NCBI GenBank assembly: GCA_016256075.1
Contig: SDVU01000197.1
Location: 1-17,965 of the forward strand
Length of the DNA: 17,965 bases
Reading direction: 5' to 3'
Origin: Dictyocoela muelleri
Taxonomy: Eukaryota > Microsporidia
A program made the position numbers and the translations under genes. The notes beneath the pieces were generated by a model, which saw nothing but the letters and a program-made list of their open reading frames with translations, did no database searches and was not told the origin of the DNA. The stretch's first letter is position 1, and every line of letters begins with the position of its first letter. Below, piece after piece: positions 7,936-16,925 of this stretch.

Positions 7936-8691
7936 ACTAAGACACCACTAAACATCCATTAAAATAAGCATATTAAAAATCGAATACAATTTGAGACTCC
8001 CATAAATTACGAAAATGGATCAAATTTTTGGTGAGGATAAACTTTATATTTTTAGGAACGGTTAGCAATATATAAATATATATGTTACATGCTGACAACA
8101 TCATAAGCTGCAAACTTGGAGATATGTCTCCCACCTTGGATTCGAGGCCTTTACTTCTGGGTATTCTTATAATACGTCACTTCCTAAGCTACATAGAAGC
8201 CTAGCTATATACTCGATTTTAGTTTTATATATGAAACAGTGATATACTTGTAATTAGTGCCTTTTCATAAATTTTTATTTTTTAATACTTTTGCCGCGAT
8301 GCGTCGCTTCCCACACCCCAGACGCGTCCATTATGCTTCACTTTCATATTAGACCAAGTCTTAATCAGCTATAACACACTTGAAAAACTGTATATTATAC
8401 TATAATTATATAGTTTTTTTTGTCTAAAGTTATTCTATGCAGCCCATAGATTGGTTTATATCGTGGTTGGCGTGTTTTATCTGAACTATGGTTTTAGATT
8501 GCGTAGTATAATAAAGTTGACAAACTAAATAAGGTTATATCCTATTTGTTGATGAAGCTATAAATACAGCTCGAATTAAATAAATATGTTATTTAAAAAT
8601 TCTCTTTACACTTTAAAGAAGGCTAAAGGATGGCGAAAATCCTACCGTATGACCGCTTAATGTCAATTCCGCATTATTTATCAAAGAGTGA
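7936..8691. other. AT-rich stretch with possible tRNA-derived pieces
   Basis: No coding signal. At 8105-8148 an A-box-like AAGCTGCAAACTTGG is followed by a B-box-like GGATTCGAGGC at tRNA-like distance, so a tRNA-derived fragment is possible but weak. At about 8293-8332 a GC-rich island (GCCGCGATGCGTCGC...CAGACGCGTCC) stands out from its surroundings and is unexplained. From 8691 down to about 8560 the sequence is probably the body of the SINE-like unit whose head is at 8692-8766 (CGGTCATACGGTAGGATTTT on the minus strand). Confidence 0.35.
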
Positions 8692-8766
8692 CGCCAGCGA
8701 GATTCGAACAATAATTTTAAATTTGACATTTGTGAGTGTAAACCTCTGAGCTATCTAGCCTACTTT
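8692..8766 (-). repeat. tRNA-like head of a SINE
   Basis: On the minus strand there is a near-consensus RNA polymerase III A box, TAGCTCAGAGGTT (8741-8753), and a B box, GTTCGAATCTC (8699-8709), at the right spacing. The acceptor and T stems do not pair well, so this is not a working tRNA. It is more likely the 5-prime head of a tRNA-derived SINE running leftward or an old tRNA pseudogene. Confidence 0.65.
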
Positions 8767-8879
8767 TTTTAAATTATAAATTTAACTGTCACTAAAAGAT
8801 TTTAATTTTTATAGTAAGTATACCAAGCTCAAATATATGTTCGATATGAACCAATCTCTTTTTATAAATAATTAGTTCA

Positions 8880-9235
8880 TTCCTAATTAGCGACCTAATT
8901 CGGTTCTACAACGACTTAGTCCCTCTATTTTTTAGAAAATCGCCCTAGTAATAAAAAATGATTATTATTTTTTTAATAAGTGTAAAATTACGAGTTTAAT
9001 AAGATATAATATAAATATATATATATCTTTTTTTCAAGAATATGATTATGTCACGCGCAAAGCGCTAGCATTGCGCGAAGGGAGGCGCTTTTTATAATTT
9101 CAACTTATTATTGTTAATTTTTTATAATTAATCTAATTTTAAATAAATTTATTGTTAATTTTTTGATGACAGCGGGAGTAGAACCCACGACATAAAAGCA
9201 AATATATTTTTCGATTACTACTTTCACAACAACAA
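8880..9235 (-). mobile_element. tRNA-derived SINE-like unit, minus copy
   Basis: The head lies at the high-coordinate end. A B-box-like GTTCTACTCCC lies at 9174-9184 inside GTCGTGGGTTCTACTCCCGC, which has the look of a tRNA T-arm, and a degenerate A box lies about 40 bases upstream. The body is AT-rich, then GC-rich (GGAGGCGCTTTTT region), and the tail ends GGGCGATTTTCTAAAAA...GACTAAGTCG. The same order occurs in plus orientation at 10210-10515. The pair could be two SINEs or the arms of one foldback element. Confidence 0.55.
9054..9077. repeat. GC-rich hairpin in the SINE-like unit
   Basis: Arms CGCGCAA (9054-9060) and TTGCGCG (9071-9077) pair perfectly around a 10-base loop. It is an isolated GC-rich island in strongly AT-rich sequence. 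The partner unit has only a degenerate version (GCGCGCGCTTCGAGC near 10371). Confidence 0.6.
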
Positions 9236-9501
9236 AATTTATTATTTAAATATATTTTAATATTAAATTTAATGTTTAAAGATGTAAATTTTTATTTCTA
9301 ACTATAAATTTTACATTTTACAAATTATAGCATATTTATGATTTATTATAAATTTTTATTAGATTATAAAGATCATTAAAAAATAACAATTATGTAAATA
9401 AATTATTTAGACAAGATTTTATCTAGTTTTTTTTTTAAAAAAATATGGTTATTACAAAAAATGTTATTTTACAAAAATATTATTAATAATCAGTAAATAT
9501 A

Positions 9502-9807
9502 GGAACTTTTCTATTTTGGGGTAGCAGAAATCTCTTAATCTAAAATGATGTATATAAATATATATATTTTACAAAAGATGTAGAATACAAAGATGTTAGT
9601 AATACGTTTTTTATTTTTTTCGGGTTTTTTTTACTATCAAATAAGGTAATTTCCACGTAAATGAAAATGCCATATTTGAAGTAAAAAATATAGCTCATGA
9701 AAAAAAACCGCATTCATAACATCTTTGTATTCTATGTCTTTTGTAAAATATATATTTATAATCATCTCTTCTAGATTAATAGATTACTGGTACCCCAACA
9801 TTTGAAA
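9502..9807. mobile_element. Hairpin MITE, copy A
   Basis: Arms of about 100 bp (9502-9612 and 9706-9807) are inverted copies. They share GGGGTAGCAGAAATCTC, then a TATAAATATATATTT tract, then TAGAATACAAAGATGTTA. The internal 90 bp is non-coding. Copy B (9886-10200) is the same family about 80 bp away. Arm divergence is higher here than in copy B. Confidence 0.8.
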
Positions 9808-9885
9808 ATACATAATTTAAGGGTTTTTGCACAATAACTCAAAAATTTATATAATATGACAAAATTAAAATATAATATAATTAAA

Positions 9886-10200
9886 GGGAACTTTTCTGTT
9901 TTGGGGTAGCATAAATCTCTAAATCTAGAAGAGATGAATATAAATATATATTTACAAAAGACGTAGAATACAAAGATGTTATGAATACGTATTTTTTTAT
10001 GAGCACTTCTAAAATTTCATATACGCATGATAGTTCCTTTGGAAGTATCATGTTTATATGAACATTTAAAGAAGATCATAAAAAAAAAATAAAACCCGTA
10101 TTTATAACATCACTGTATTCTACGTCTTTTGTAAATATATATTTATATTCATCTCTTCTAGATTTAGAGATTTCTGCTACCCCGAAAAGAAAAACTTCCT
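9886..10200. mobile_element. Hairpin MITE, copy B
   Basis: Arms 9886-9990 and 10097-10200 are inverted and highly similar, including AAATCTCTAAATCTAGAAGA and its reverse complement. The central part holds a second small hairpin, CATGATAGTTCC / GGAAGTATCATG (10026-10052). This adjacent copy of the copy-A family lies between the two head-to-head SINE-like units. No short target duplication is evident. Confidence 0.8.
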
Positions 10201-10209
10201 AAATATATA

Positions 10210-10515
10210 ATTTCGTGTTTATTTGTCTATAGATTAGGATTAATGTAATTACTATTATGTGTTGTGTTCAACTCCCGCTGTCAACAAAAAATTTACAAAA
10301 ATTTAATAAAATTAAATTAATAAAAATCAATATATAAAAAATTAACTATAATAAGTTAGAATAATAAAAAGCGCGCGCTTCGAGCAGGAGAGCATTATAT
10401 CCCAAATAACCCCGTTTTCTCGATAATTTTTATATAAATCTCATGTAATTCACTCTTTCGGGAGGCGATTTTCTAAAAACTGTTGTAGGGGGATAAGTCT
10501 CGTCGCAAGTTAACT
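10210..10515 (+). mobile_element. tRNA-derived SINE-like unit, plus copy
   Basis: An A-box-like stretch near 10220-10240 and a B-box-like GTTCAACTCCC (10266-10276) precede CGCTGTCA, a long AT-rich body with TAAAAAATTAACTATAATAAG, a GC-rich AAAAGCGCGCGCTTCG block and a tail with GGCGATTTTCTAAAAA...GATAAGTC. It is the inverted partner of 8880-9235, head to head with it. Confidence 0.55.
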
Positions 10516-10714
10516 TTTATAAAGAAAAATATCTAATAAATAGTTTTTAGACGACTAAAATATGCAATTGAAGCTCATATTTCTTTCAATATTGTTCTGT
10601 AAAATAATGATACAATATATTTACTTTAAGTATTTAGAATATTACACCTTTAAATGTTATTTGCTTTGAGCAAATTAATATTATTAGATAAGCATAAAAT
10701 GTGATATGAGTATG
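10516..10714. other. AT-rich spacer, nothing recognised
   Basis: No coding, repeat or structural signal beyond base composition was seen on either strand. Confidence 0.5.
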
Positions 10715-10823
10715 GCTTTACAGGTTTTTGATGTAAAGTGTCTAATGACGTACTTGTTGTGTCATTTTTATCTGTTTTTTGTTTATATCTGCCGGTAATT
10801 TTTTACAATCTAGATAATTATAT
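10715..10823 (+). repeat. Left ~109-bp direct repeat flanking MULE-4
   Basis: It matches 17541-17643 in the same orientation. Shared blocks are GCTTTaCAGG, ACGTaCTTGTTGTGTCAT, TTTATCTG, CGGTAATTT and ACAATCTAGA. Identity is roughly 75-80% with small indels. It lies just outside the inverted ends of MULE-4, as the 77-bp repeats do for MULE-1. Confidence 0.7.
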
Positions 10824-11002
10824 AACAATTATTTTTTGAAAAAAATAAAAACGCTGATCGTTTTTATGCCGCCATAATAAAAACAAAACACGTTTGCAGA
10901 CGAAAATCCGTTTTTTTTTGCTTCAAAAAAAACGTATTATAATCAATAATTTAATTTTTTAATAAATAAAAACATTCAATCATATAATTTTAAATAATAA
11001 TT

Positions 11003-11067
11003 ATGACAGGTAAACAAATGGTTGTGATTATTTGAGGTATATTCATATTTTTCGAATAGACCTAATC
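11003..11067 (+). pseudogene. MULE-4 transposase N-terminal fragment
   Basis: ATG at 11003 begins MTGKQMVVII, then a stop, then GIFIFFE, resembling the G-x-x-[FY]-x-[FY] strand of a FLYWCH finger preceding W-R-C. The piece is cut by the hAT insertion. Its continuation beyond 16925 reads YNICKNTLVHIDESQKIL, fitting the Cys part of the finger. The fragment is short, so the assignment rests mainly on context. Confidence 0.45.
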
Positions 11068-11075
11068 ATTTAAAT
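11068..11075 (+). repeat. Left 8-bp target-site duplication of hAT
   Basis: ATTTAAAT directly abuts the hAT terminus CAGGACTTTCAACC. The identical octamer follows the other terminus at 16918-16925. Eight base pairs is the hallmark length for hAT. Confidence 0.85.
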
Positions 11076-11537
11076 CAGGACTTTCAACCTGTGCTCTGAA
11101 AGCAAATTTAGCGCCCAGTGAGGAGTATTTTTTTGTGCCCGCATGGGTTCTGTTACAATAAAAGTGAAAATTTATTGCAATATTTTTTTACAGACATATT
11201 TACTCCGGAAATAGACACCTTAGATATCTAAGACGATAATGTATGTTATAATTTTCCCTAATGTCACAAAAAAGAGAAATTATCTATTCAAAAGTGAATG
11301 AAACCATTATTTTTATTTTTATCTTGGTCTATCGGAAACTAATATGCTTGTTCTGTACAGAAAGCATAACGGAATTTAAAAAAACAATCCGATGCGCAAC
11401 AACAAATCAATTCACAATTGTTTTTAGGTGTAATTTCTTCTTGAGTCAGAGACAAGACTGCTAGTGATAGAAAATCTTTTAAATCTAGCTTTTTAAGGCG
11501 ACTCCTTTTAAAATATTGTCAAAAGAACAAAAGGGTT

Positions 11538-11835
11538 GTTCTCCCACGGGTTATGCGAATGTAAATAATTGGGGAGAGATAATGAAAGTTATATAAAATA
11601 AGCATGGAATTTTAATTTAATGACAATTACTGGTTTAGTTTTCTTTAAAAATATAAATTTACTTATAAAGTAATTTTTTTTTGCTACACAAAAAAAATAC
11701 TTTATAAAAAAAATATCTATTTATAAAAATAAAAATAAACCAGAAATGGTCATTAAAATAAAATTATACGCTTATTTTATATAAATTTTATTATCTTTCC
11801 ACAATTATTTACAGTCGCATAACCCGTTGGAGAAC
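11538..11835. mobile_element. 298-bp foldback MITE inside the hAT gene
   Basis: The two halves are inverted for almost their whole length, from GTTCTCC...ACGGGTTATGCGA at the left to TCGCATAACCCGT...GGAGAAC at the right, with a small T/A-rich centre. The flanks CAAAAGGGTT (11528-11537) and CAAAAGAGTC (11836-11845) form an imperfect 9-10 bp target duplication (8 of 10). That length suits a MULE-type MITE, and 8 bp (hAT-type) is not excluded. hAT coding similarity resumes right after it, so it inserted after the hAT. Confidence 0.85.
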
Positions 11836-12597
11836 CAAAAGAGTCATCTATTGCATTGTTTAAAATTTCCTATCTGCTAGTAAAAAAAAGAAGCCGTTTT
11901 TTGATAGTTAATAAATTAAAACAAACGTTCATATATGCGGACGAATCTTTTATTAGAAGAAGGAGAAAATAAAAATTAAATTATGGGAATAATAGAAAAT
12001 AATACTTTATCGAAAGATACATGCACTATAAGTGTACAATCACTACAAAAATCTTGAATGTAGTTATATTAATATTTAAAAAGGCGTATAATTTATTCAA
12101 TACAAATATATGATTCTACTGGCTTTTAAGAAACTCCGCAACTGGGTGTTTTTGCTAGCATGGTTTTCATTGATTTTTAAGTAAAAGAAAAACTATTGGA
12201 ACTACTGTAAATATAACATATTACGAGGTATATTGATATATATATAAAATTTAAAGAGTATTCAATAAAAACAAAAATCCTCCTTAATAAGATTCAGAAA
12301 AGATTACAGATGATACACCTGAAATGATTGGATGTAATGTAGGAATTATTTTTCATAGCGAAACGATGACAATTTTACAAATTTTATGAATTATCATTAT
12401 ATATTTATAGGATCTCTGTGTGACAATGTTTTATCTTTGAAAATATAATGAATACAGTTGTTAAAATTATAAACACGATACGCAGTAATCCACTGGCACA
12501 TATTAGCTTTGAATTAATACTTTAACATGGAAATCAAACATCAAGTGATATTATTTCATACACAGATATAAGATAGTTGTTAAAATGGGAGGCATAG

Positions 12598-12669
12598 AGT
12601 CGGTTCTTTGATCTAATAAAAGAAATCAAAGAATACTTATCAGAAAAATGTCTAGTTTATAATAATTAT
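12598..12669 (+). repeat. hAT target segment, copy 1 (left of MULE-3)
   Basis: This segment encodes SRFFDLIKEIKEYLSEK and recurs at 14131-14183 and 15832-15900. Positions 12598-12635 are identical to 14131-14168 over 38 bases. Copy 1 continues the upstream hAT gene without a break, and copy 3 continues into the downstream hAT gene. The segment is therefore target sequence duplicated around the inserts, about 63-72 bp for MULE-3. Confidence 0.8.
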
Positions 12670-14130
12670 ACGTTAAGCGTAAAAACCATCCAATTTTATT
12701 TACCCTAAAAAAATATGAAAACTCTTTTATACAATTTCCAATTATAATTAAAAACTATTTTTTTTAAGAAAGTTCAACCCATATAATGTATCATACATCT
12801 CAAGAATTGGATCTAATTTATCGACTGGTTTTACTTTGACATCCGAATTTAAGGACATAGCAATTTTTGTTCAGTAAGTGCCTGCTCTCTTATAAGCTCA
12901 GTTATAATTAAAAAGGATGTTTGAAGCACCTGTTTGAGGCTATTCAGATGTATATGATATCTTTATATAGTATTTTATGTTCGAGGAACTTAATTTAGAG
13001 CTCTCTTATTCAAATTACAAAAAAATGCTTTTCTTTGTATCATTAAAGTAAAGATATTGCTTTTGAAACGAATCAAATAGCTTGAGAACATCCCGTGATT
13101 CTTCATAAAAGAGATGTTTTTAGAAACAACAGCTACGATTAAAACGCTATTTGCTGTAAGTTAAGCAATAGCGGGTATCGTTTTAACTTGAACCTTTATG
13201 TCACTTTTTTGATTAAAATCTTGAGTAGATTTAAGTATCTAGATTCTTCTATATATTATTTTCACTAAGTGAAAAATACAACCATAGAAATTATTTTTTG
13301 TTAACTACTTGAAACACTTGTAACAGGCCACCTCAAAGTCCAATATTACGTCTTTTTTTTTACATTTCTCGTTACATTCTATCGACAACTTACAAAAAGT
13401 TCTTGTAACATTCCCCACTTCGATTTTTAAAAAACAATAAATCAAAGGCAGATTTGTATTTCTGACATTACAATGAAATGCGAAAAGTTGTTCTAAATTT
13501 GATGGTGCGGACTTGAAGGTTCTATCAAATGTGAGAATATTATAGTATTTAATGCTCTAAATTTTAATCGGTTGTGAACACAACAATTCTATTTATATCC
13601 TCCATGCCCCCGATCAAAATACAAATACTTTTTATTTTTAGATATTTATGTAATTAAATAGGTATATCGTAGTTCTTATCAATTGTCAAATTGTGTCGAT
13701 TCCTAGATCTATTAATCATACCCATCATTTGTTACAAAAAAAAAATAGTAGTTTATAATATGATTTTGCCGAAACTTATTTGTTTCTTCCCTGATCGTTT
13801 GTCTTAAGTGCTTTTTTTGATTAAGTCTGACATCAGCTCCATTTCTTATTTTAAATCATTTTTATAATGATTATGAACTGAACATTCTATAAAATAGAAT
13901 GTTAGACTTGTTATTAGGCATACTCTTCTAACCTTTGTGTTGCATCTCAAATCATTTTTTTTATATTCTTTTTTAAATTAAGAAAAAAATCCATTAAAAA
14001 GCGATTTAATTTACTTTCTTTGTTGCTTTTTATATAATTATTACAAGATTTTCATTCATTTTAGAGGTAAATAATATTAGGCGCTTTTAAGCCAAAAATC
14101 GCGTGAGTGATTTTTAAGAAGAGCCAGTAA
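12670..14130 (-). mobile_element. MULE-3, minus-strand Mutator-like element
   Basis: Inverted ends: the left (about 12690-12735) reads CCAATTTTATTTACCCTAAA, and the reverse complement of the right (about 14048-14092) reads CCTAATATTATTTACCTCTA. The right end also carries the hairpin AAAAATCGC/GCGATTTTT (clearest in the duplicate at about 15796-15817). Inside lies one minus-strand MULE transposase relic. The element interrupts the hAT gene and is flanked by copies of a hAT coding segment. Limits are accurate to about 10 bp. Confidence 0.75.
12800..13760 (-). pseudogene. MULE-3 transposase relic
   Basis: On the minus strand, from high coordinates: an N-terminal tract near 13740-13690; INRIVVFTTD (about 13590-13560), the family R-I-x-x-F-T-x motif; DRTFKSAPSNLEQLFAFHC in mixed frames (about 13525-13470, D-x-T-F-K motif); DVILDFEVACYKC (13352-13317) with the second Asp; and YGCIFHL (about 13290-13266). 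Further on come a basic tract, and LNSLKQVLQTSFLIITELIR (about 12930-12870), matching the C-terminal H-P-x-I-x-x-F-I-x-x-L region. Stops and frame changes are frequent. It is a more diverged MULE than MULE-1. Confidence 0.75.
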
Positions 14131-14183
14131 AGTCGGTTCTTTGATCTAATAAAAGAAATCAAAGAATATTTTATAGAAAAAGG
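14048..14183 (+). repeat. Left 136-bp direct repeat flanking MULE-2
   Basis: It is about 85% identical to 15750-15884. It consists of the right end of MULE-3 (14048 to about 14125) plus the hAT segment encoding RFFDLIKEIKEY. Because it spans an insertion junction, it must have been duplicated after MULE-3 entered the hAT, which orders the two events. Confidence 0.85.
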
Positions 14184-15749
14184 CGCAATCAAAAAAACTC
14201 TCCGAAGGAGAGTTTCCGGATTTATTTTCGTCGAATTTTCCGGGAACTCTCCGAAACCCCATATGAAAATAATTGAAATAACAAAAACTCGGAGAAAAAA
14301 AATAAAAATGGTAAATGATGGTTATCAATATGTAGAAAGTCATCGAAAAGAGAAATTTATATCATTGAGGCGTGCAAATTTTTCATGCACTCGTAGAAAT
14401 ATACTGATTTAAAAATTGAAGCGTATTAAAAAAAAGTCCTAATCACAAAAAAGATACGTATAAAATAATGAAGAAAAAAATTTCTTATAATATGAAGAAA
14501 TCGACAATTGAGACTAATGATACTTTTTAAAATTTTTTTTATAAAAGAAACAATAAATAATAGTCAAAATGGTACACAAATATTAGGCACATTGAAAACT
14601 TAAGAGATTATTATACAAAGTTACGAATAACATCATTAAAAAACCGTCATAGTGAAGATATATTAGAGATATATAAATATACACATGATGGAGATTTCTT
14701 CTTGAAATTAGATATAAAAATGCGATGATCGTAGAATTTTAATTTTCTATAGAGATAAGATTTAAATCTTATTAAACGGGACAAATTGCCTTTTGTGCGA
14801 TGTTACTTTTCGATTTGCGCCAGAGTTTTTATACAACTATTAGCACTACATACAACATCTTTTAATAAATATATACCTATAGTGTTTGCATTAATGAAAA
14901 AAAAGAGATATATATATTTATATTGTGTTATTTTTAAACATATTTTTAAAAAGTTATAAATTATGAAGGGTATATTATCACTGATTTTGAAAATGCATTG
15001 ATTTTTTCTCTTAAAATAAATTTTAAATATTCAAAGATATCAGGTTTTTATTTTCATTTACTCAAATAATATGCCGAAAAATACAACAATTAAATGTGCA
15101 ACTTGATATAAAAATGTTTACAACTTTAGGAAAACAGTTAGACTTATTATGCTTTTATTTTATTGTTTTTAGTAAAAAGTATATTCAGAATTTGAAAATA
15201 TTAAAAAATTATATCAAAATGAAGAAATAACTTAGAATTTTTGAAGTATTTCGAACATTCGTTTATTTAAGAAAACTTGCCTTTCAATAAATCAATAAGT
15301 TTTTTGTCTGTGTATGATCGAATTATTCAAAACATACCAACTACGACAAATAGCGCTGAAGCTCGGACCGCCATTTAAACACATTTGTTTCGAAAAATAA
15401 TAAAATATAGGTAAAATCATTGATACTCTTAAAACACAAGATCGAAAGACAACGGTTTTGAAAGAAAATTTACTTACAGGAAATTATAGTGGAAGTACAA
15501 GATCAAATAAACTAAAAATAGTAGTAAATTATTTTTTTATATAAATTCGGAATATTTAGAAGCCTTAAATGAGATATTGAATTTAGAATTTGATGATTTT
15601 TATTTGAATAAATTTGATTTCTTTTTAATATATTATTAATTTATTATTAAAATATTTTTCGGTGAGTTTCCGGAAAACTCACCTAAAAAAACCGACAACT
15701 CTCCTTCGGAGAGTTCCCGGACTGCCGCTTTTATGATTTTTTATGCAAA
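14184..15749 (+). mobile_element. MULE-2, decayed Mutator-like element
   Basis: The left end has AACTCTCC-GAA-GGAGAGTT (14196-14214), and the right end has the inverted copy AACTCTCC-TTC-GGAGAGTT (about 15696-15714). A second right-end palindrome, GGTGAGTTTCCGGAAAACTC (from 15661), lies further in. A transposase relic on the plus strand lies between. The architecture (two palindromes near an end, one gene, long flanking direct repeats) matches MULE-1. Confidence 0.8.
14311..15530 (+). pseudogene. MULE-2 transposase relic
   Basis: A FLYWCH-like start, NDGYQYVESHRKEKFISLRR (about 14313-14380), is followed by DGDFFLKLDI (about 14690), a degenerate tract at the first catalytic motif, and YIPIVFALMKKK (about 14870-14905). 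Next come TDFENALIFSLKINFKYSK (about 14980-15035, second Asp), GFYFHLL (about 15042-15062) and TTNSAEA (about 15341-15362), which holds the expected Glu. A C-terminal tract reads IDTLKTQDRK (about 15420-15450). Numerous stops and frame changes; more decayed than MULE-1 but of the same family by motif wording (TDFENAL / IDFENAL). The minus-strand open frame 14146-14343 is a shadow across the palindromic end. Confidence 0.8.
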
Positions 15750-15884
15750 ATTTTCATTCATTTTAGGGGTAAATAATATTAGGCGCTTCAAGCCAAAAAT
15801 CGCAAGAGCGATTTTTCAAGCCGAGCCTTTATGTCGGTTATTTGATCTCATAAAAGAAATAAAATGATATTTATCAGAAAAAGG
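15750..15884 (+). repeat. Right direct repeat flanking MULE-2
   Basis: Partner of 14048-14183. It begins with ATTTTCATTCATTTTAGGGG, contains the perfect hairpin AAAAATCGC-AAGA-GCGATTTTT of the MULE-3 end, then runs into hAT coding sequence that continues downstream. Confidence 0.85.
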
Positions 15885-16590
15885 TATTGTTTATGAAGAA
15901 TTGGATAATGTTTTTTGTATGCTAGAATTTGCATTTTTAACAGATGCTTTTGAAAAGCTTAAGTCATGAATCTTGAACTACAAAGAGAAAAGAAGAAAAT
16001 GACAGCGATGAAATCTGCAAATACAGCATTCAAGAAAAAATTTGTCTTTTGTATAAATAATTTTGACTGCAAATCTCTTGCTCAATTCTAAAAATGAATA
16101 GAATTGTCGACAATCGCGAAGCAGATCTCACACCATTTATTATCTATTTGAAAACACTTTTATGTCAATTTTAATTAAGATTATATCAGTCTTCATTTAT
16201 AAAGCCCGCAGTGCTGTTTCTATAAAATCCGTTATTAAAGATATGAATGTTAAGGAAATTGCAAGATCTATATCCGAGATCATCCATGTCGAAAAATCGC
16301 AAATTGAAGAACATATCTGTGAAATACAAAACGATCTTATTTTGGAGTCGAATATTAACAATTGAAAGTTCTGGAATATTGTTGAAAGTCAAAAATATTC
16401 TCATTTGAAAGACTGTACTTAAAAAATCAAATTTACTCTTGGATCTAAATACTTGTGCGAATCTCTTTTCTCACCGATGCACATTATAAAGTAAAACAAG
16501 CATGTCTTAAAGACGAAACACTTGATGGCTGTATATTTCTTACGCTATCATCACCACCCAGACTTTTAAAATATACTTAATGATCTTCAA
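15832..16590 (+). pseudogene. hAT transposase relic, C-terminal part
   Basis: It begins with RLFDLIKEIK, a stop, then YLSEKGIVYEELDNVFCMLEF and AFLTDAFEKLK, matching the family L-F-D-L-R-x-E-I-x-x-F-L ... L-A-F-L-x-D-x-x-x-H-L-N region. In another frame NLELQREKKKMTAM and KKKFVFCINNFDCKSLAQF (about 15966-16090) follow. Further on are EKSQIEEHICEIQNDLILES (16291-16350), FWNIVESQKYSHLKDCT (about 16372-16421), the LGSKYLCESLFS tract (16440-16472) and KQACLKDETLDGCIFLTLSS (about 16494-16553). The last three are the hAT C-terminal dimerisation region. Open frames 16162-16365 (+) and 16186-16404 (-) are a piece and a shadow of it. Confidence 0.85.
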
Positions 16591-16917
16591 TGTCAGAATT
16601 CTCACTAATATAAATTAAATGTAATTCTCAATACTTTAGTTTGTTATTTGAAAAAAAAATAGCATAACTATTTATTTTAACAAAAAATCTCTTTATTTTT
16701 TGTCTTTTTGTCGGAATAATAAATTATAGCAAATATGTGAGTTGGATGTATTGCATTGATTTTTAAATGATTTTATAAAAAGAAATTAGTTGTCTTTCCT
16801 CTATTTTTTATTTTGTTTGTTGAAGATACATGTTTTTTATATATGCGCCCGGTAGCAACAAAATGTCTTTGATAAATAAAAATATGCCCAAAGCCTCAGA
16901 AAGGTTGTGAAGCCTTG
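16591..16917. other. hAT 3-prime non-coding end with right terminus
   Basis: AT-rich untranslated end of the hAT. The right terminal inverted repeat ends at 16917 (GGTTGTGAAGCCTTG), with subterminal GCGCCCGG near 16846 mirroring the left subterminal GCGCCC. Confidence 0.7.
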
Positions 16918-16925
16918 ATTTAAAT
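16918..16925 (+). repeat. Right 8-bp target-site duplication of hAT
   Basis: ATTTAAAT, identical to 11068-11075. The octamer is itself palindromic. Confidence 0.85.

Larger units (their letters stand above)
11261..12669 (+). pseudogene. hAT (ZBED5/SCAND3-like) transposase relic, N-terminal part
   Basis: The ATG at 11261 opens 67 codons with CLFCTESITEFKK, matching the C-x-x-C of the BED-type finger in this group. After the MITE the frame resumes with SSIALFKISYLLVKKRS (about 11845 on). It continues through a tract with LSKDTCTISV, then IYDSTGF (about 12106-12126) at the site of the family L-D-E-S-T-D, where the catalytic Asp appears to be Tyr. Next come ITDDTPEMIG (about 12303-12332, the C-T-D-G-A-P-A-M equivalent), NTVVKIINTIRSNPLAH (about 12450-12500), YTDIR near 12560 and SRFFDLIKEIKEYLSEK (12598-12650). 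Several stops and frame changes occur. The rest of the gene is displaced to 15832 by MULE-3 and MULE-2. Confidence 0.8.
11076..16917 (+). mobile_element. hAT element, broken by three later insertions
   Basis: The left terminus CAGGACTTTCAACCTGTG (11076) and the right terminus, reading CAAGGCTTCACAACCTTT on the minus strand from 16917, are inverted repeats of hAT type. Perfect ATTTAAAT duplications flank them. Subterminal AGCGCCC and GTGCCCGC on the left have counterparts (GGGCAT, GCGCCCGG) on the right. It encodes one ZBED5/SCAND3-like transposase relic, in pieces at 11261-12669 and 15832-16590. It contains a MITE (11538-11835), MULE-3 (about 12670-14130) and MULE-2 (14184-15749). With these and the duplicated target removed, it would be about 2.4 kb. 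Confidence 0.85.

Noticed and set aside
8692-8766. A functional tRNA gene on the minus strand.
   Set aside because: A and B boxes are good but acceptor and T stems do not pair, and no clear anticodon arm can be drawn.
14146-14343. Minus-strand open frame of 65 codons.
   Set aside because: It crosses the hAT/MULE-2 junction and the palindromic MULE end; composition is Phe/Tyr-rich and uninformative.
16186-16404. Minus-strand open frame of 72 codons.
   Set aside because: It is the shadow of the hAT C-terminal coding relic on the plus strand.
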